NCBI GenBank assembly: GCA_936432065.2 | Contig: OW386293.2 | Coordinates: 29,896,234 to 29,960,233 of the forward strand | DNA from: Rutpela maculata | Lineage: Eukaryota; Arthropoda; Insecta; Coleoptera; Cerambycidae | Length of the DNA: 64,000 nucleotides | Reading direction: 5' to 3' | The notes under the pieces: generated by a model | Told to the model about the DNA's origin: nothing | What the model saw: only the letters and a program-made list of their open reading frames with translations | Databases searched by the model: none | Part shown: positions 23,673-33,993 of the stretch, one piece after another | Position numbering within the stretch: the stretch's first letter is position 1 | How the letters are laid out: each line of letters opens with the position of its first letter | Position numbers and translations under genes: made by a program

Positions 23673-23745
23673 ATGAAATTTACTGTAACGTTCGTTCTTC
23701 TATTGGTTGTTGCCGCAGCTTACGGAAAAAGGTTGCCACCTGGTG
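23673..23745 (+). CDS. TIL-type secreted protein, signal-peptide exon, copy A
   Basis: 73 coding bases from ATG to a GTAAGT donor at 23746 (phase 1). They encode 24 residues: a start MKFT, a hydrophobic core (VTFVLLLVVAAAYG) that is a clear signal peptide, then KRLPPG. It is the same as copy B at 26648 because it lies in the duplicated 2975-bp unit. It can join the short exon at 23883 or, in principle, the distant TIL exon at 49698, both of which accept phase 1. Only transcripts can tell whether copy A is expressed. Confidence 0.75.
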
Positions 23746-23882
23746 GTAAGTGCAATTTTTTTTGAAATAATTTTTTAAATCTCGCTTTGTTGTGTCTAAT
23801 CCATGTCTTGCTAGTTATACCACGCACTTATATATTCAAACACTAGAGAATCAGCTTACCTGGTATTATGTCAATTTTTCAG

Positions 23883-23920
23883 GTCCCTTTGGGGATAATA
23901 CTACTTCTGAGAGACAATAA
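23883..23920 (+). CDS. Candidate short terminal exon, copy A
   Basis: A TTTTTCAG acceptor at 23875-23882 opens a frame that fits the phase of exon 1 and reads PFGDNTTSERQ before TAA, giving a secreted peptide of about 36 residues with one N-glycosylation motif (NTT). The intron would be 137 bp. The acceptor, the frame and the PF-DNTT core are kept in the diverged 57-kb copy. A variant polyA signal AGTAAA lies at 23999. It may be a true alternative exon or the remains of a lost one. Confidence 0.4.
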
Positions 23921-24132
23921 TTTTGTTGATTTAGAAATCAAGATTATTAAATTGAGCTCATCGGTGGTTTAATGCGAAAAAGTTATGGTTAGAAACAAGT
24001 AAAGCAAACACGTTATTTTTTTGTGTGAAGAGTAATACTTCGGAGATCGTAAAATTCTAGGCCTGAGCCAAGAACCATAAACGCCAAGGATAGCCAGAAA
24101 GTTAACAAAACATCTCGGAAAAGTAGGTACAC

Positions 24133-24531
24133 ATACAGGGTGGACCATTAATAATAGGCCATAGTTCAAGGATAGATTCTTTGGACCAAAATATGAGGAT
24201 ATAACCAAACATGCCTTGGTAAATTGTTGTTGTGAAAAAAAATACAGGGTGTTAAAATTGCAATTTTTTTTTTGCAATATCTCAACTACCACTTGACCGA
24301 TCTTCTCCCAATTTGGTAAGGAAGCATTTTTTAAGCTAAGAAACAATAATTTATGTATTACATCACGCTAGCCCGTGAAGTACGCCTCATGAGCTATACC
24401 TGATGATGAATATTTTTTTTCTTACGAAACGTAGTGGCACTTTTAACTAGAAAATCTCATGCAGGAGTCATTTCTACATAAAAAAGGTACACTTGATAGA
24501 ACTTGATGATTCCAACCGTTTTCGAGAAAAC
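24133..24531. mobile_element. Foldback element left arm, cut by the duplication breakpoint
   Basis: Starts CAGGGTGGACCATTAATAAT and runs to TTTTCGAGAAAACTG, where the next unit of the duplication begins. The complete version is at 27113-28027. Confidence 0.7.
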
Positions 24532-25018
24532 TGTAGCATCCTCAAAGGGAGGGGGGGTGGAAAATGCACCCTTTGGAGGGTTGTTATGGACATCTACGGT
24601 GGAGCAATTCCACCATCACCACGGTGTTCACCATTCTCGACAACGGGGGGTCACCAAGTTGAGTCCCTCAAACAATTATAATACGCGTTTGACCATTTGG
24701 AGGTGGTTTTTGGCCGTTTGCGGGACAGCACTGTGGCCGCGTATACTTTACTTTAATACGGTTGTGGGCGTGGTCTGCACTGCGACAAAGTATCTTTTAC
24801 GAAAACGTTACCCGGAACGATTACGGCAATAAAACTTCAGATATCAATCGGTTGCGAAACAAGGGCTCTAGATAATTTTGAACGAAAAAAATCACGATTC
24901 GTGTCACTGTGCGGCGGTACAAAAACTTATGATATGTTTTTCTTTCCTTAAACAAACAACAATTTTTTGTGCTTATTATCCCAACTCGATTTTATGGCTG
25001 TTTTTTTCGCCAGTCCTT

Positions 25019-25175
25019 AATGAGGGGTCTACAAACGATCCAACTTGCTGAAGCCAACCTTGTCGGTACGCTTTAAAGATTGCTGGATTTCCAGCAGACC
25101 ATCTCACTTTTGCGAATGAGTTCAAAGCATGCCGACAATGTTAGCTCCAGCAAGTTGGATCGTTTGTAAACCCCT
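25019..25175. mobile_element. piggyBac-like hairpin MITE, duplicate
   Basis: Same element as 22044-22200, carried by the second unit of the 2975-bp duplication, not an independent insertion. Confidence 0.6.
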
Positions 25176-25210
25176 TTAACGGAGTAAATTATATAATAGC
25201 TAAGCGATTA

Positions 25211-25793
25211 TACAGTGTGTTCCGTTTTACTTTGAACCATCCACATAAAAAGTTTATTTTAGGTTCGATTTAGATCGTTTTTTTTAACATAGATCTCTGA
25301 AAAGTGCATTCTTGTGATATGACATTATAAAACATAGAAAGAAGGTCGACCTACTGCTTTTGTTTTTGTGGTTGGAAAATGATGAAATCTTATTAGCGAT
25401 TTTTTTATTTCAAATCTGAGTACTCCGCTGGATTCGGCAACCTTTCAATTAGGTTTGTTCCAAATTTCGTTAAAAAAATACCTATTTTTGGATTTTTCCC
25501 AAAAAATGCTGAAATTGCCAATGAAAATCCTCTTTAATTGTCAATTTGTGTTAAGTTTTAATTATTTTAATTTCTGATTGCAATAATAGTACTTATTGCC
25601 ATGCAACTTTCATTACATTTCATAATTTTCCACTCACATTAACAAACGTAGTAGGTCGACCTTATGCATTTTATAAAATTTAATGTATCACAAGGATGCA
25701 CTTTTCAGAGATCTACGTTAAAAAAAAGTCCTAAATCAGACCTAAAATACATGTTTTATGGTGGTGATTCCAAACAAACGGCAACACACTGCA
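25211..25793. mobile_element. Non-autonomous TIR element, duplicate
   Basis: Copy of 22236-22818 in the second unit of the 2975-bp duplication. Confidence 0.65.
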
Positions 25794-26605
25794 GAAATAG
25801 AAATTATTTACATGATATACAATAAAAGCAGGTCAATCCCCCGAGAGACTGAACGAAACACTGAACTGATTGATAAACTTCTTCGGTATGTGCACCCGGC
25901 ATCGCGGCAATTAATTGGCTGAACTGTGAGCTGAACTTCTAGCGGCGTAACATCTTTGGCATGTCCGTACCCTAATAACGGAAGTTATTATGTTTAACAA
26001 ATGGTCTATACGCGACACACAAATTTTTCTTACTGAACATTTGAGTTCAGTTTGTTCTCAAACGAATTTTTCTACAAACAGTTTTTTACGATTACAAAAA
26101 AAAATCTCTGGTTATCGTATTGGTCAAATTAGTATAAAATTAATGAAATCAAATAGGTGTGATAACTAATTTTGTCTTTTTATGAATAGCTCGTGGCTTA
26201 TGTGAATGTGATAACCTGAGTGTCAAAGTAAACACCAAAAAACAAGAACGATTTTTAATATATAAGAAGTATATACACATACATTTACATAAACTTGTAA
26301 ACGGGTATTCCCATTCATTATGAAGGTTATCGAAGAAACAGGGCAGTGACGGTCTGCCATATAGTCGCATACACACTTGGTGATTATATTATAATTAAAA
26401 ACAAAATAATACAAAGGCCATAAAACAAAGCAAATTTGTAACATATAAATATTTTTGAAAATTAATTAGGTACTTTAAAATAAAAAAATTACACCTAACT
26501 CTATGACGTTATTAAATAAATAAAATTATGCTTTACGTTGTGAAATTATTATGTTTATTATGTATGCTACTGACTCGTAGCAGACCCTATACCAGAGTAC
26601 CTACA

Positions 26606-26613
26606 TATATAAA
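26606..26613 (+). promoter_or_regulatory. TATA box of TIL-gene exon 1, copy B
   Basis: TATATAAA, 42 bp before the ATG at 26648; duplicate of the box at 23631. Confidence 0.7.
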
Positions 26614-26647
26614 CAATTATCGTTAATGAGATGCCCACATAAGCAAA

Positions 26648-26720
26648 ATGAAATTTACTGTAACGTTCGTTCTTCTATTGGTTGTTGCCGCAGCTTACGG
26701 AAAAAGGTTGCCACCTGGTG
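26648..26720 (+). CDS. TIL-domain protease inhibitor, exon 1 (signal peptide), copy B
   Basis: Signal-peptide exon nearest to the TIL exon. It encodes MKFTVTFVLLLVVAAAYG, then KRLPPG, and ends with one base of a split Gly codon before the donor GTAAGTGC. Joined to the exon at 49698 it gives an 86-residue precursor, the usual size for single-TIL secreted inhibitors. The intron between would be about 23 kb, filled with repeats including the errantivirus-like element. The mature N-terminus after signal cleavage is probably the Lys-Arg-Leu-Pro-Pro stretch. Confidence 0.8.
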
Positions 26721-26857
26721 GTAAGTGCAATTTTTTTTGAAATAATTTTTTAAATCTCGCTTTGTTGTGTCTAATCCATGTCTTGCTAGTTATACCACGC
26801 ACTTATATATTCAAACACTAGAGAATCAGCTTACCTGGTATTATGTCAATTTTTCAG

Positions 26858-26895
26858 GTCCCTTTGGGGATAATACTACTTCTGAGAGACAATAA
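26858..26895 (+). CDS. Candidate short terminal exon, copy B
   Basis: Duplicate of 23883-23920 with the same acceptor and stop. If used, exon 1 would be spliced here instead of to the TIL exon 23 kb away, giving a 36-residue product. Confidence 0.4.
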
Positions 26896-27112
26896 TTTTG
26901 TTGATTTAGAAATCAAGATTATTAAATTGAGCTCATCGGTGGTTTAATGCGAAAAAGTTATGGTTAGAAACAAGTAAAGCAAACACGTTATTTTTTTGTG
27001 TGAAGAGTAATACTTCGGAGATCGTAAAATTCTAGGCCTGAGCCAAGAACCATAAACGCCAAGGATAGCCAGAAAGTTAACAAAACATCTCGGAAAAGTA
27101 GGTACACATACA

Positions 27113-28027
27113 GGGTGGACCATTAATAATAGGCCATAGTTCAAGGATAGATTCTTTGGACCAAAATATGAGGATATAACCAAACATGCCTTGGTAAATT
27201 GTTGTTGTGAAAAAAAATACAGGGTGTTAAAATTGCAATTTTTTTTTTGCAATATCTCAACTACCACTTGACCGATCTTCTCCCAATTTGGTAAGGAAGC
27301 ATTTTTTAAGCTAAGAAACAATAATTTATGTATTACATCACGCTAGCCCGTGAAGTACGCCTCATGAGCTATACCTGATGATGAATATTTTTTTTCTTAC
27401 GAAACGTAGTGGCACTTTTAACTAGAAAATCTCATGCAGGAGTCATTTCTACATAAAAAAGGTACACTTGATAGAACTTGATGATTCCAACCGTTTTCGA
27501 GAAAACTGCCACTTCAAAAACACGTTGAAAAGGAAACATTGTATTTATTGAAAAGTGTGCTTTGGTGACGTCTTAGTTCTGTAAAAATGTCAAACTAATG
27601 AAATTGTACGTAAATGACAGAACTAAGACGTCACCAAAGTACACTTTTCAATAAATACATTTTTTTCTTTTCAAATTGGGTTTGTTTTCAAAGGATTTTT
27701 GAGATCTATGCGGCAGTTTTCTCGAAAACGGTTGGAATTATCAAGTTCTATCAAGTGTACCTTTTACGCAGAAATGCCTCCTACATGAGATTTTCTAGTT
27801 AAAAGTGCCACTACGTTTCGTAAAAAAAAAGAGAGAAAATATTCATCATCAGGTATAGCTCATGAGAGGCCTTCCACGGGCTAGCGTGATGTAATACATA
27901 CATTATTGTTTTTTAGCTTAAAAAAATGCTTGCTTACCAAATTGGGAGAAGATCGGTCAAGTAGTAGTTGAGATGTTGCAAAAAAAATTACAATTTTAAC
28001 ACCCAGTATCTTTTCCACAACAACAGA
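27113..28027. mobile_element. Large foldback element with nested inner hairpin
   Basis: 27222-27510 and 27709-28015 are inverted complements: AGGGTGTTAAAATTG, the GACCGATCTTCTCCCAATTT block, CTAGCCCGTG, TCATGAGCTATACCTGATGATG, CGAAACGTAGTGGCACTTTT and CCAACCGTTTTCGAGAAAAC. Inside, 27540-27583 pairs with 27620-27661 (TTTGGTGACGTCTTAGTTCT and its complement). The left arm extends further out, to CAGGGTGGACC at 27113. No coding frame. Half-copies lie at 52991-53172 and 56305-56560. Confidence 0.75.
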
Positions 28028-28059
28028 ATTAGAAATAAGTAGAATTTGTAGAAATAACC

Positions 28060-29190
28060 TTTATTCGGTCTGTCTATCTGTCTGTAACTTTCTTTTGTGC
28101 GCACCTTTACTCTATAATCGTTTAAGATATTGACTTGAAATTTGGTACTAGCCTAGGAAATAGCGTGCAAATTCGACGACGAGTGGTTACCGTCTGCCAG
28201 TCGGTAATCGAAGAGACCATATAAGTACAAAATTTTTTTCTCTCTGGAACTTTTTGGTATGGTGGGGGATAGGGAAGGGGGACATTTATTTTTAAATCGA
28301 ATGATTATCGATATCTGTCCGCATAGGTAGTTAGTATATGTACTTCACATACCCCAATTACGCTGGCAGACGAAACTTCCGGTCGGCGCGCGCGCTAACC
28401 GGAAATAGAAACTAATTTTTTTTTTAATTATTTGCGGTTAACGCGCGCGCTGTTCGGAAGTTTCGTCTGCCAGCGTAATTGGAGTATGTGAAATACATAT
28501 AATAACTACCTATGCGGACAGATATCGATAATCATTCGATTTAAAAATAAATGCCCCCCGCTCCCTATCCCCCACCATACCAAAAAGTTCCAGAGAGAAA
28601 AAATTTTGTACTTATATGGTCTCTTCGATTACCGACTGGCAGACGGTAACCACTCGTCGTTGAATTTGCACGCTATTTCCTAGACTATACAGTATACACA
28701 TATGTACTTTAACGAGATCTGGAACTAGATTATATTTTCATCTTGTTCTGTGGAAGGGTTGGGGGGTAAATTGGGGTAAATTTGGTGTAAATGGGTAAAT
28801 CAAGCAGGTAAGAGTCCATAAAAATGGTATTTAGTATATACAAGAGAAGCTAAGGTCTCAAAAAATGTATTGGCATTAGCCACCATTACCACCCCCACAC
28901 CATTATTAAAGGGGATGAAAAAAAATTGTGATTTAGTGTATGTTCAAGAACCAGAAACCTCAAAATATTTTTTTACTTCATCCACCCCCACTACCACCCC
29001 CCTATCACAACTTCCACCACACTACCGATGTGAGGTATCGTTTTATGGGTTTTTGGGGTAGAAGATTTCAAATATTGTATTATTAAAGTTCCATAAACAA
29101 TTATTTCCACATACAAAGTTTTTTTGATGTGAGTGACTTGGATAGAAAATCTGGATGTAGAAGTAGCGGTTTTTAATTATACAAACAATC
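28060..29190 (+). repeat. Dispersed repeat R, copy 3, split by a foldback element
   Basis: 28065-28147 carries the TCTGTCTATCTGTCTG, GTGCGCAC and TTGACTTGAAATTTGGTAC blocks. After the insert, 28690-29170 continues with ACACATATGTACTTTAACGA, TTTGGTGTAAATGGGTAAAT, and ends near GAAAATCTGGATGTAGAAGT. The frame 28870-29061 is repeat sequence, not a gene. Confidence 0.7.
28148..28690. mobile_element. Foldback element, about 250-bp near-perfect arms
   Basis: The arms 28155-28415 and 28430-28685 pair almost base for base. They run from CCTAGGAAATAGCGTGCAAA through TTACCGTCTGCCAGTCGGTA, TATGGTGGGGGATAGGGA, GATATCTGTCCGCATAGGTA and AATTACGCTGGCAGACGAAA to GCGCGCGC near the loop. The insertion point within repeat R is clear from other copies. 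The target duplication is unclear (TA or TAC). No coding capacity. Confidence 0.8.
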
Positions 29191-29386
29191 GAAACTGGTT
29201 TAAAAAGTTGAAATATTTTAATTTCTCAATTTCACCAATAAGAATGTTTATATGTAGATACTCTAAGGCGTTAAGATATTATTAAGATAATAATATTTTA
29301 TAGTACAATCATAGTAAAAATAGTATATTACAGATAACTGAAAATTAATATTGTTGCTGCTCAGCAAGAACCACATAAAGGTATGT

Positions 29387-30397
29387 GCATTAGGGTGGAG
29401 CGTAAAATTTTTTTTTTTGAATTTTGTTAGCGGCTAGTCTGGAAAAGTTGTCTCTTGGTACAAAAACTGTGATATTTTTTTAAAAAATTTTCAAAAAATG
29501 TTTTAGGGCTCCCCCGAACCTCTAAAATTCGAAAACATGTTTTTTTTTAAATTTTCAAAATGGCTACTGTTAAAAAGTTTTCTGTCTAGGTTAACCATAT
29601 ATATTTTTTTATTTTTAAAAAAGTTTAATGGTTCCCCGAGCCCTAAAAAATGTACATTTTCACTTTTTTTAAATTTTTGAAACGGTTAATGTGGAAAAGA
29701 TTTCTAACGAATTGTATAGTTACTACAATTTTTTTCAAAATGCAAAAGAAATGTTTAAGGGTTCCTCCCAACCCTTAAAATATGCCACTTTTATTGTCAT
29801 ATAAATTTTACTTACATTTTACTACATTTACTTAAGTTTATAGTCCTTTTTGGTTTTAAAGGTAGGCATCAAAGTCGGTATGTGGGATGGTAAATAGAGA
29901 TGGCTTTATTAGAGGGAAGGATTGACTCACGGCAACTAATGCCTACCTTTAAAACCAAAAAGGACTATAAACTTAAGTAAATGTGGTAAAATGTAAGTAA
30001 AATTTATATGACAATAAAAGTGGCAAATTTTAAGGGTTGGAAGGAACCCTTAAACATTTCTTTTGCATTTTGAAAAAAATTGTAGTTACTATACAACTCG
30101 TTAGAAAGCTTTTCCACATTAGTCGTATTAAAAATTAAAAAAAAGTGAAAATGTAAATTTTTGAGGGCTCGAATTTTTTAAAAATTAAAAAAAAATGTGG
30201 TTAATCTAGGGCTTGACAGAAAACTTTTTAACAATAGCCATTTTGAAAATTTAAAAAAAATACATTTTTCAATTTTAGGGGCTCGGGGGAGCATTTTTTG
30301 AAAATGTTTAAAAAAATATCAGTTTTTAAACCAAGAGACAACTTTTCCAGACTACCCGCTAACAAAGTTCAAAAAAAAAATTACGCTCCACCCTAAT
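29387..30397. mobile_element. 1-kb foldback element (TTAGGGTGGAGCG ends)
   Basis: The ends TTAGGGTGGAGCGTAA and TTACGCTCCACCCTAA are inverted, and the arms pair over about 480 bp each: GCTAGTCTGGAAAAGTTGTC, CCAAGAGACAAC, TTTAAGGGTT, ATATAAATTTTACTTACATT, TTTTTGGTTTTAAAGGTAGGC. The loop lies at about 29890-29935. A TA on each side suggests a TA target duplication (Tc1/mariner-like), but no transposase is present. Confidence 0.75.
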
Positions 30398-30439
30398 GGG
30401 CATTTCTTGCCAGGAAAGGAGAGAGCAAGGAAATAGTAT

Positions 30440-30565
30440 ATTATTATATGAGCGATTATGATAGCCATTATTCACAAAGATGGTGTTTGAGCCTACGAGC
30501 CGTAGGCGACTGACGCAAATCATCTGAGTGAATAATGGTCATAATCGCGAATATAATACTATACT
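30440..30565. mobile_element. Small hairpin MITE
   Basis: GCGATTATGATAGCCATTATTCAC pairs with GTGAATAATGGTCATAATCGC, around a core with CCTACGAGCCGTAGG. Non-coding. Quoted arms are split by pairing; each is about 20-24 bp. Confidence 0.55.
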
Positions 30566-30633
30566 TTTTCTACACCTGTTAAACAAATAAGTTTGACTGA
30601 AATTTGATAACTTTAATGGAACACAATATATCC

Positions 30634-30772
30634 TTATTTATGCACCAAGGGTCGTAAGTGCACTTTTTTTGGTCGATAATACAGTTTGCAATTCGAGGCC
30701 CGTAGGGCCGAGGTTTGCAAGTATTCGAGACCAAAAAATCGCACTGTACGACCCGCGGTGCATATTATATTT
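30634..30772. mobile_element. Small hairpin MITE (GGTCGTA...TACGACC)
   Basis: The left part ATTTATGCACCAAGGGTCGT pairs with ACGACCCGCGGTGCATA; inner arms TTTTTTTGGTCGA and GAGACCAAAAAAT also pair. The centre has GAGGCCCGTAGGGCC. Non-coding. Confidence 0.6.
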
Positions 30773-31400
30773 TTCGTCATACCCATGAATCATTAAACTT
30801 GAGAAAAACTAGTGGAAAGCTTTAATTATTTGAGTAAGATTTCGTATTTGCTAATAGATTGAGAGCTGGCTACATAGTGGGAGGCCGGTCGCCAGGAGGC
30901 AGTCTGGAAGGATAATGGGTAGGTGGGCGGTCAAACCTGTAATTTTTTCGGGTAAAAAAATTGATAAGGTGCAGTACTGAAAATTTGTAGAATGACTGAA
31001 GACAGTATATAGGAAAGAAATCGCCAGAATGGTGGGTGGAAGGTAAAGGGCCGCCAGAAGGAGCCAAAGTTGCAAAAAATTTCGCAACATTTACATGATC
31101 AAATGCACTTCTGACAATTTGCGTACTTATTGTTTGTTTCAAAATGAAATTATGTGCAAAACGCCAGAAGACTAAGTGGAAGAAAAAGAGAGAAAATATC
31201 GGTGCTGAGAGTGTCAGCGCTTTAACCGATCGATCACTTTCCTCTGTATTTTCACATTTTACATCATCAAGTGTACTTTTGACGATTTGTCGACATAATT
31301 TGGAGGTGTTCAGTAAACTATTAGTGAACTGTCAGAAGTCAGTTAGAAAGACATTAATTGTTTTCATAGAAAACAACAAACTTCTCTAATACTAACCTGA
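30773..31400. other. No gene supported
   Basis: Two overlapping minus-strand frames (30851-31090, 30870-31142) and a plus-strand frame (31144-31389) show no domain or splice context. I leave them unannotated. Confidence 0.35.
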
Positions 31401-31407
31401 TACAAAA

Positions 31408-31790
31408 TTATTCTGTTTCATAAGCCTTAATTTCTAAATCATCATCGTAGTCAGGATCTCCATAGCTGTCGTAAATGATGTCATCATCTTCAGCTGAAAG
31501 TAGACATTAATAATTTAATAAAGTTAATAAATTAGATACACAATCATCAAAATCGAATTTAAAATTACCTTCCGAATTGTCACTATCAAGGAGAGCGTCT
31601 TTAACAGACGGTGGTAATTATGGTCCTTCAAACCATTTAAATTCATATTCGTTTAGTATCCATCCTGAATTTGGATCGTATAAAGTAGCATTCCTCCATA
31701 CATGTGCAATATAACGAGCTCTTTCTGTCTGCTGACGCAAGTTCGACGTAGCAAGGTGACAAGCAGGAAGCATTGAAGTTTTTCAAATAT
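31408..31790 (-). pseudogene. Two-exon remnant of a repeat-borne ORF with acidic tail
   Basis: On the minus strand, 31790-31569 reads RQQTERARYIAHVWRNA, then NSGWILNEYEFKWFEGP, one in-frame stop, and LPPSVKDALLDSDNSE. It ends at a GTAATT donor. A 75-bp intron (31568-31494) ends in TCTACTTTCAG, and the second exon (31493-31408) continues in phase with an Asp-rich tail (YGDPDYDDDLEIKAYETE) and TAA. The splice sites, phase and stop fit together, so it was once a spliced gene. The W-x-A and GW phrases recall the region that follows the GCDTTS motif in the family seen at 52.3 kb. The nonsense codon and missing 5' part make it a relic. Confidence 0.45.
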
Positions 31791-31794
31791 ATTT

Positions 31795-33130
31795 TTTTAA
31801 AGGTTCGTTAACATTTTTTATCGAGCAATTTCGAAGGAACATTTCGAATCTCAGCTTATTTAGGGTAGGTGCACCGGTTATAGCCACTTTAAGAAATTTT
31901 TTCATTTCGATTCCATGTTCAAGACGTATTGTGAGACGTATCTGCACGTCCTACGACGCTATCCGATAGCATGTACTTTTCTGTTTAATACTGTTGATAG
32001 AAAAAGATGGAACGTTACTTCTGTGAAACACAGTAAATAAAAAAATGGATAACGTGCTGTTTTTTTCTATTATAGCCAGTTTCGTACCAATTATAGTAAG
32101 ACAAAGGTACCGTATTTAGCCACCAAACTTTTAAACGATACAAATGGATATTTGAGTGCACTATAAGCAAAACTCGGTTTTTGCAAAAATTAAAAAAACA
32201 CGGGTTTTATGTTATTCAAATACTCACAAGTCTATTTAACCAATAAGATGAGTAAGTCAGTATTTTGCTCATAAAATAAGTGTTAAAATCTAAATCAGCT
32301 GTAAAACTCAGTATTTGTTTGCTTCTGTCAGATGCATAACTATGTATTTGCTCTTAACCAATCATTGTGCAGTTTTATATACCACGTGGGCTAGCAATTT
32401 TGCCGCCAGAACCGATCTTAGTGTTTACTGAATTTAAAAAGAGTTAACAATGTCTTGGTAAAATTGAGTGAGCATTTTTATTATTTTTTTAGAAGTTGTT
32501 TCTATTCTTGAATCATTTAATTAGTGTTACTGATATATATCTACTAGACATTGGTTGAAGTGGAACAAATTTCCGATCTTTCGGAAAAGCAGTAGCATAG
32601 TTTTAGGCAGACTGCTTCATATTTTTTTAAATAATCAATAGACTAATTCAAATTGTTTACTATTTTATTGGTGTTTGCACATTTCATTTGCAAAACTTGG
32701 TCTTTGCATAAGGCAGATGCAAAACTGAAACCTTTAACTGCAATTATTTATTGATGCTATGCGATTTGAAGGAAAATTAAGCCTTTTTTCAAATAGTTAT
32801 TATCTCAGCTTTAGTTGCCTGCATGTTTCTAAAGATTTACAAAAAAAAATAAACACGAGCGTTTTTCTGCGTGTTTCTCAAAATCGCAAAAACCGACTTT
32901 TGCATCTAGTGTACTCAATGAGGGGCGATTTTACAGTATTCTAAGGGCGCTTTTTCGCTTTGGTGGTGCCATGACTAATATCCCTATCCCCAAAATGAAC
33001 TGGCTAAAAACGAAACACAATATTGTCCTATTATAGCCATCTCTCTGACTATAAATGGAAAACCTTCTCCTAAGTGTTCCATTTATAGCCATCCTCAATT
33101 ATAATATATGGCGCGAAAGAATCACACAAT
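31795..33130. other. No gene seen
   Basis: AT-rich. Phrases such as TTATAGCCA recur (near 32086, 33023 and 33079), suggesting old repeats. The frame 32759-32944 has no domain. Confidence 0.35.
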
Positions 33131-33318
33131 ACAGGGTGATCACAAAAAATATACACCCAAAAAATAAATAAATAAAAAATATAACGGAGAACGACAATAT
33201 TTGGCATGTAGTTAACAGCTGTCAAAGAAAGCTATAAAAAAAATGGACAGGATAGTCACCCTAAACATTTTTATGAAAATGTGATGAATAATATTTGACG
33301 TATAGCTAGCGGATCTAT

Positions 33319-33404
<86 letters not shown>

Positions 33405-33720
33405 CATCCCACTATCCATAAAGCGTCATTACAAAAAACATTCATTGGGCGTCCGTCATGAGATAAGCGCATATATGAGTAGAGCGACAACGATATTTAT
33501 TATATACTCCGAATTCTCCGCGTATACTGCCTTTATTCGGCGTATGATTCACTTTAAAAAAAAATTCGCTACCTTCAGGCGTCCGTACGTATAACCACCT
33601 CAGGGCGCCCACAAACATGTATAAAATGCGTACATTTACTACCTTAAAGCGTCCTCTCGTGTATATCTCACATATGGAACGACCTTAGAGCGTCCGACAG
33701 TGTTGTCATATTTGCGTTAG
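33130..33720. repeat. (TA)n tract with GCGTCC-rich flank, left arm
   Basis: A (TA)n run covers 33319-33400. It is followed by TTTACATCCCACTATCCATA and a series of GCGTC phrases (33423, 33450, 33579, 33649, 33688). The same flank recurs inverted at 38270-38600 next to another (TA)n run. The frame 33212-33490 (a Tyr-Ile repeat) is only the translated TA run. Confidence 0.65.
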
Positions 33721-33993
33721 TAATCAGAGGGGAAAAGGGTATCAATATTTACTATGCGCATGCGTCAAGTTTACTCTCGGCAGGTATTGGAGTGAGGGCC
33801 CGTATAGCTTGAGTCAGCTATCTTTTCTTTCAACCAAGTGTGCAATTAATGCTTTAGAAGCAATACAGGGTGTTGTATTAGGAATGGACCGGAAGTATAA
33901 TCATTAATAATTCTCTAATTTAATCATGTTCCAAAGATTAATGTTGTCAGATATATTTTTATTAGTTATTGTATTAACACAAAAATACCTTAA

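Larger units (their letters stand above)
21557..24531 (+). repeat. Tandem direct duplication, first copy (2975 bp)
   Basis: Every stretch I compared between 21557-24531 and 24532-27506 is the same at an offset of 2975, including several long reading frames and poly-N runs. The break is marked by a TG microhomology (TGTAGC at 21557 and 24532; GAAAACTG at 24526 and 27501). The unit carries a hairpin MITE, a TIR element, the promoter, exon 1 of the TIL gene and most of the left arm of a foldback element. Confidence 0.95.
24532..27506 (+). repeat. Tandem direct duplication, second copy (2975 bp)
   Basis: Second unit of the duplication. Its right edge lies inside the foldback element 27113-28027, which is complete here but cut off in the first unit. 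The lack of visible divergence means it is very recent, or an assembly duplication of two haplotypes. Confidence 0.95.

Noticed and set aside
23969..24346. 125-codon minus frame and its duplicate at 26944-27321
   Set aside because: Lies over the foldback repeat found at five places; no domain and not conserved as a frame in the other copies.
33212..33490. Frame with a long Tyr-Ile repeat
   Set aside because: It is the translation of a (TA)n microsatellite, not a protein gene.
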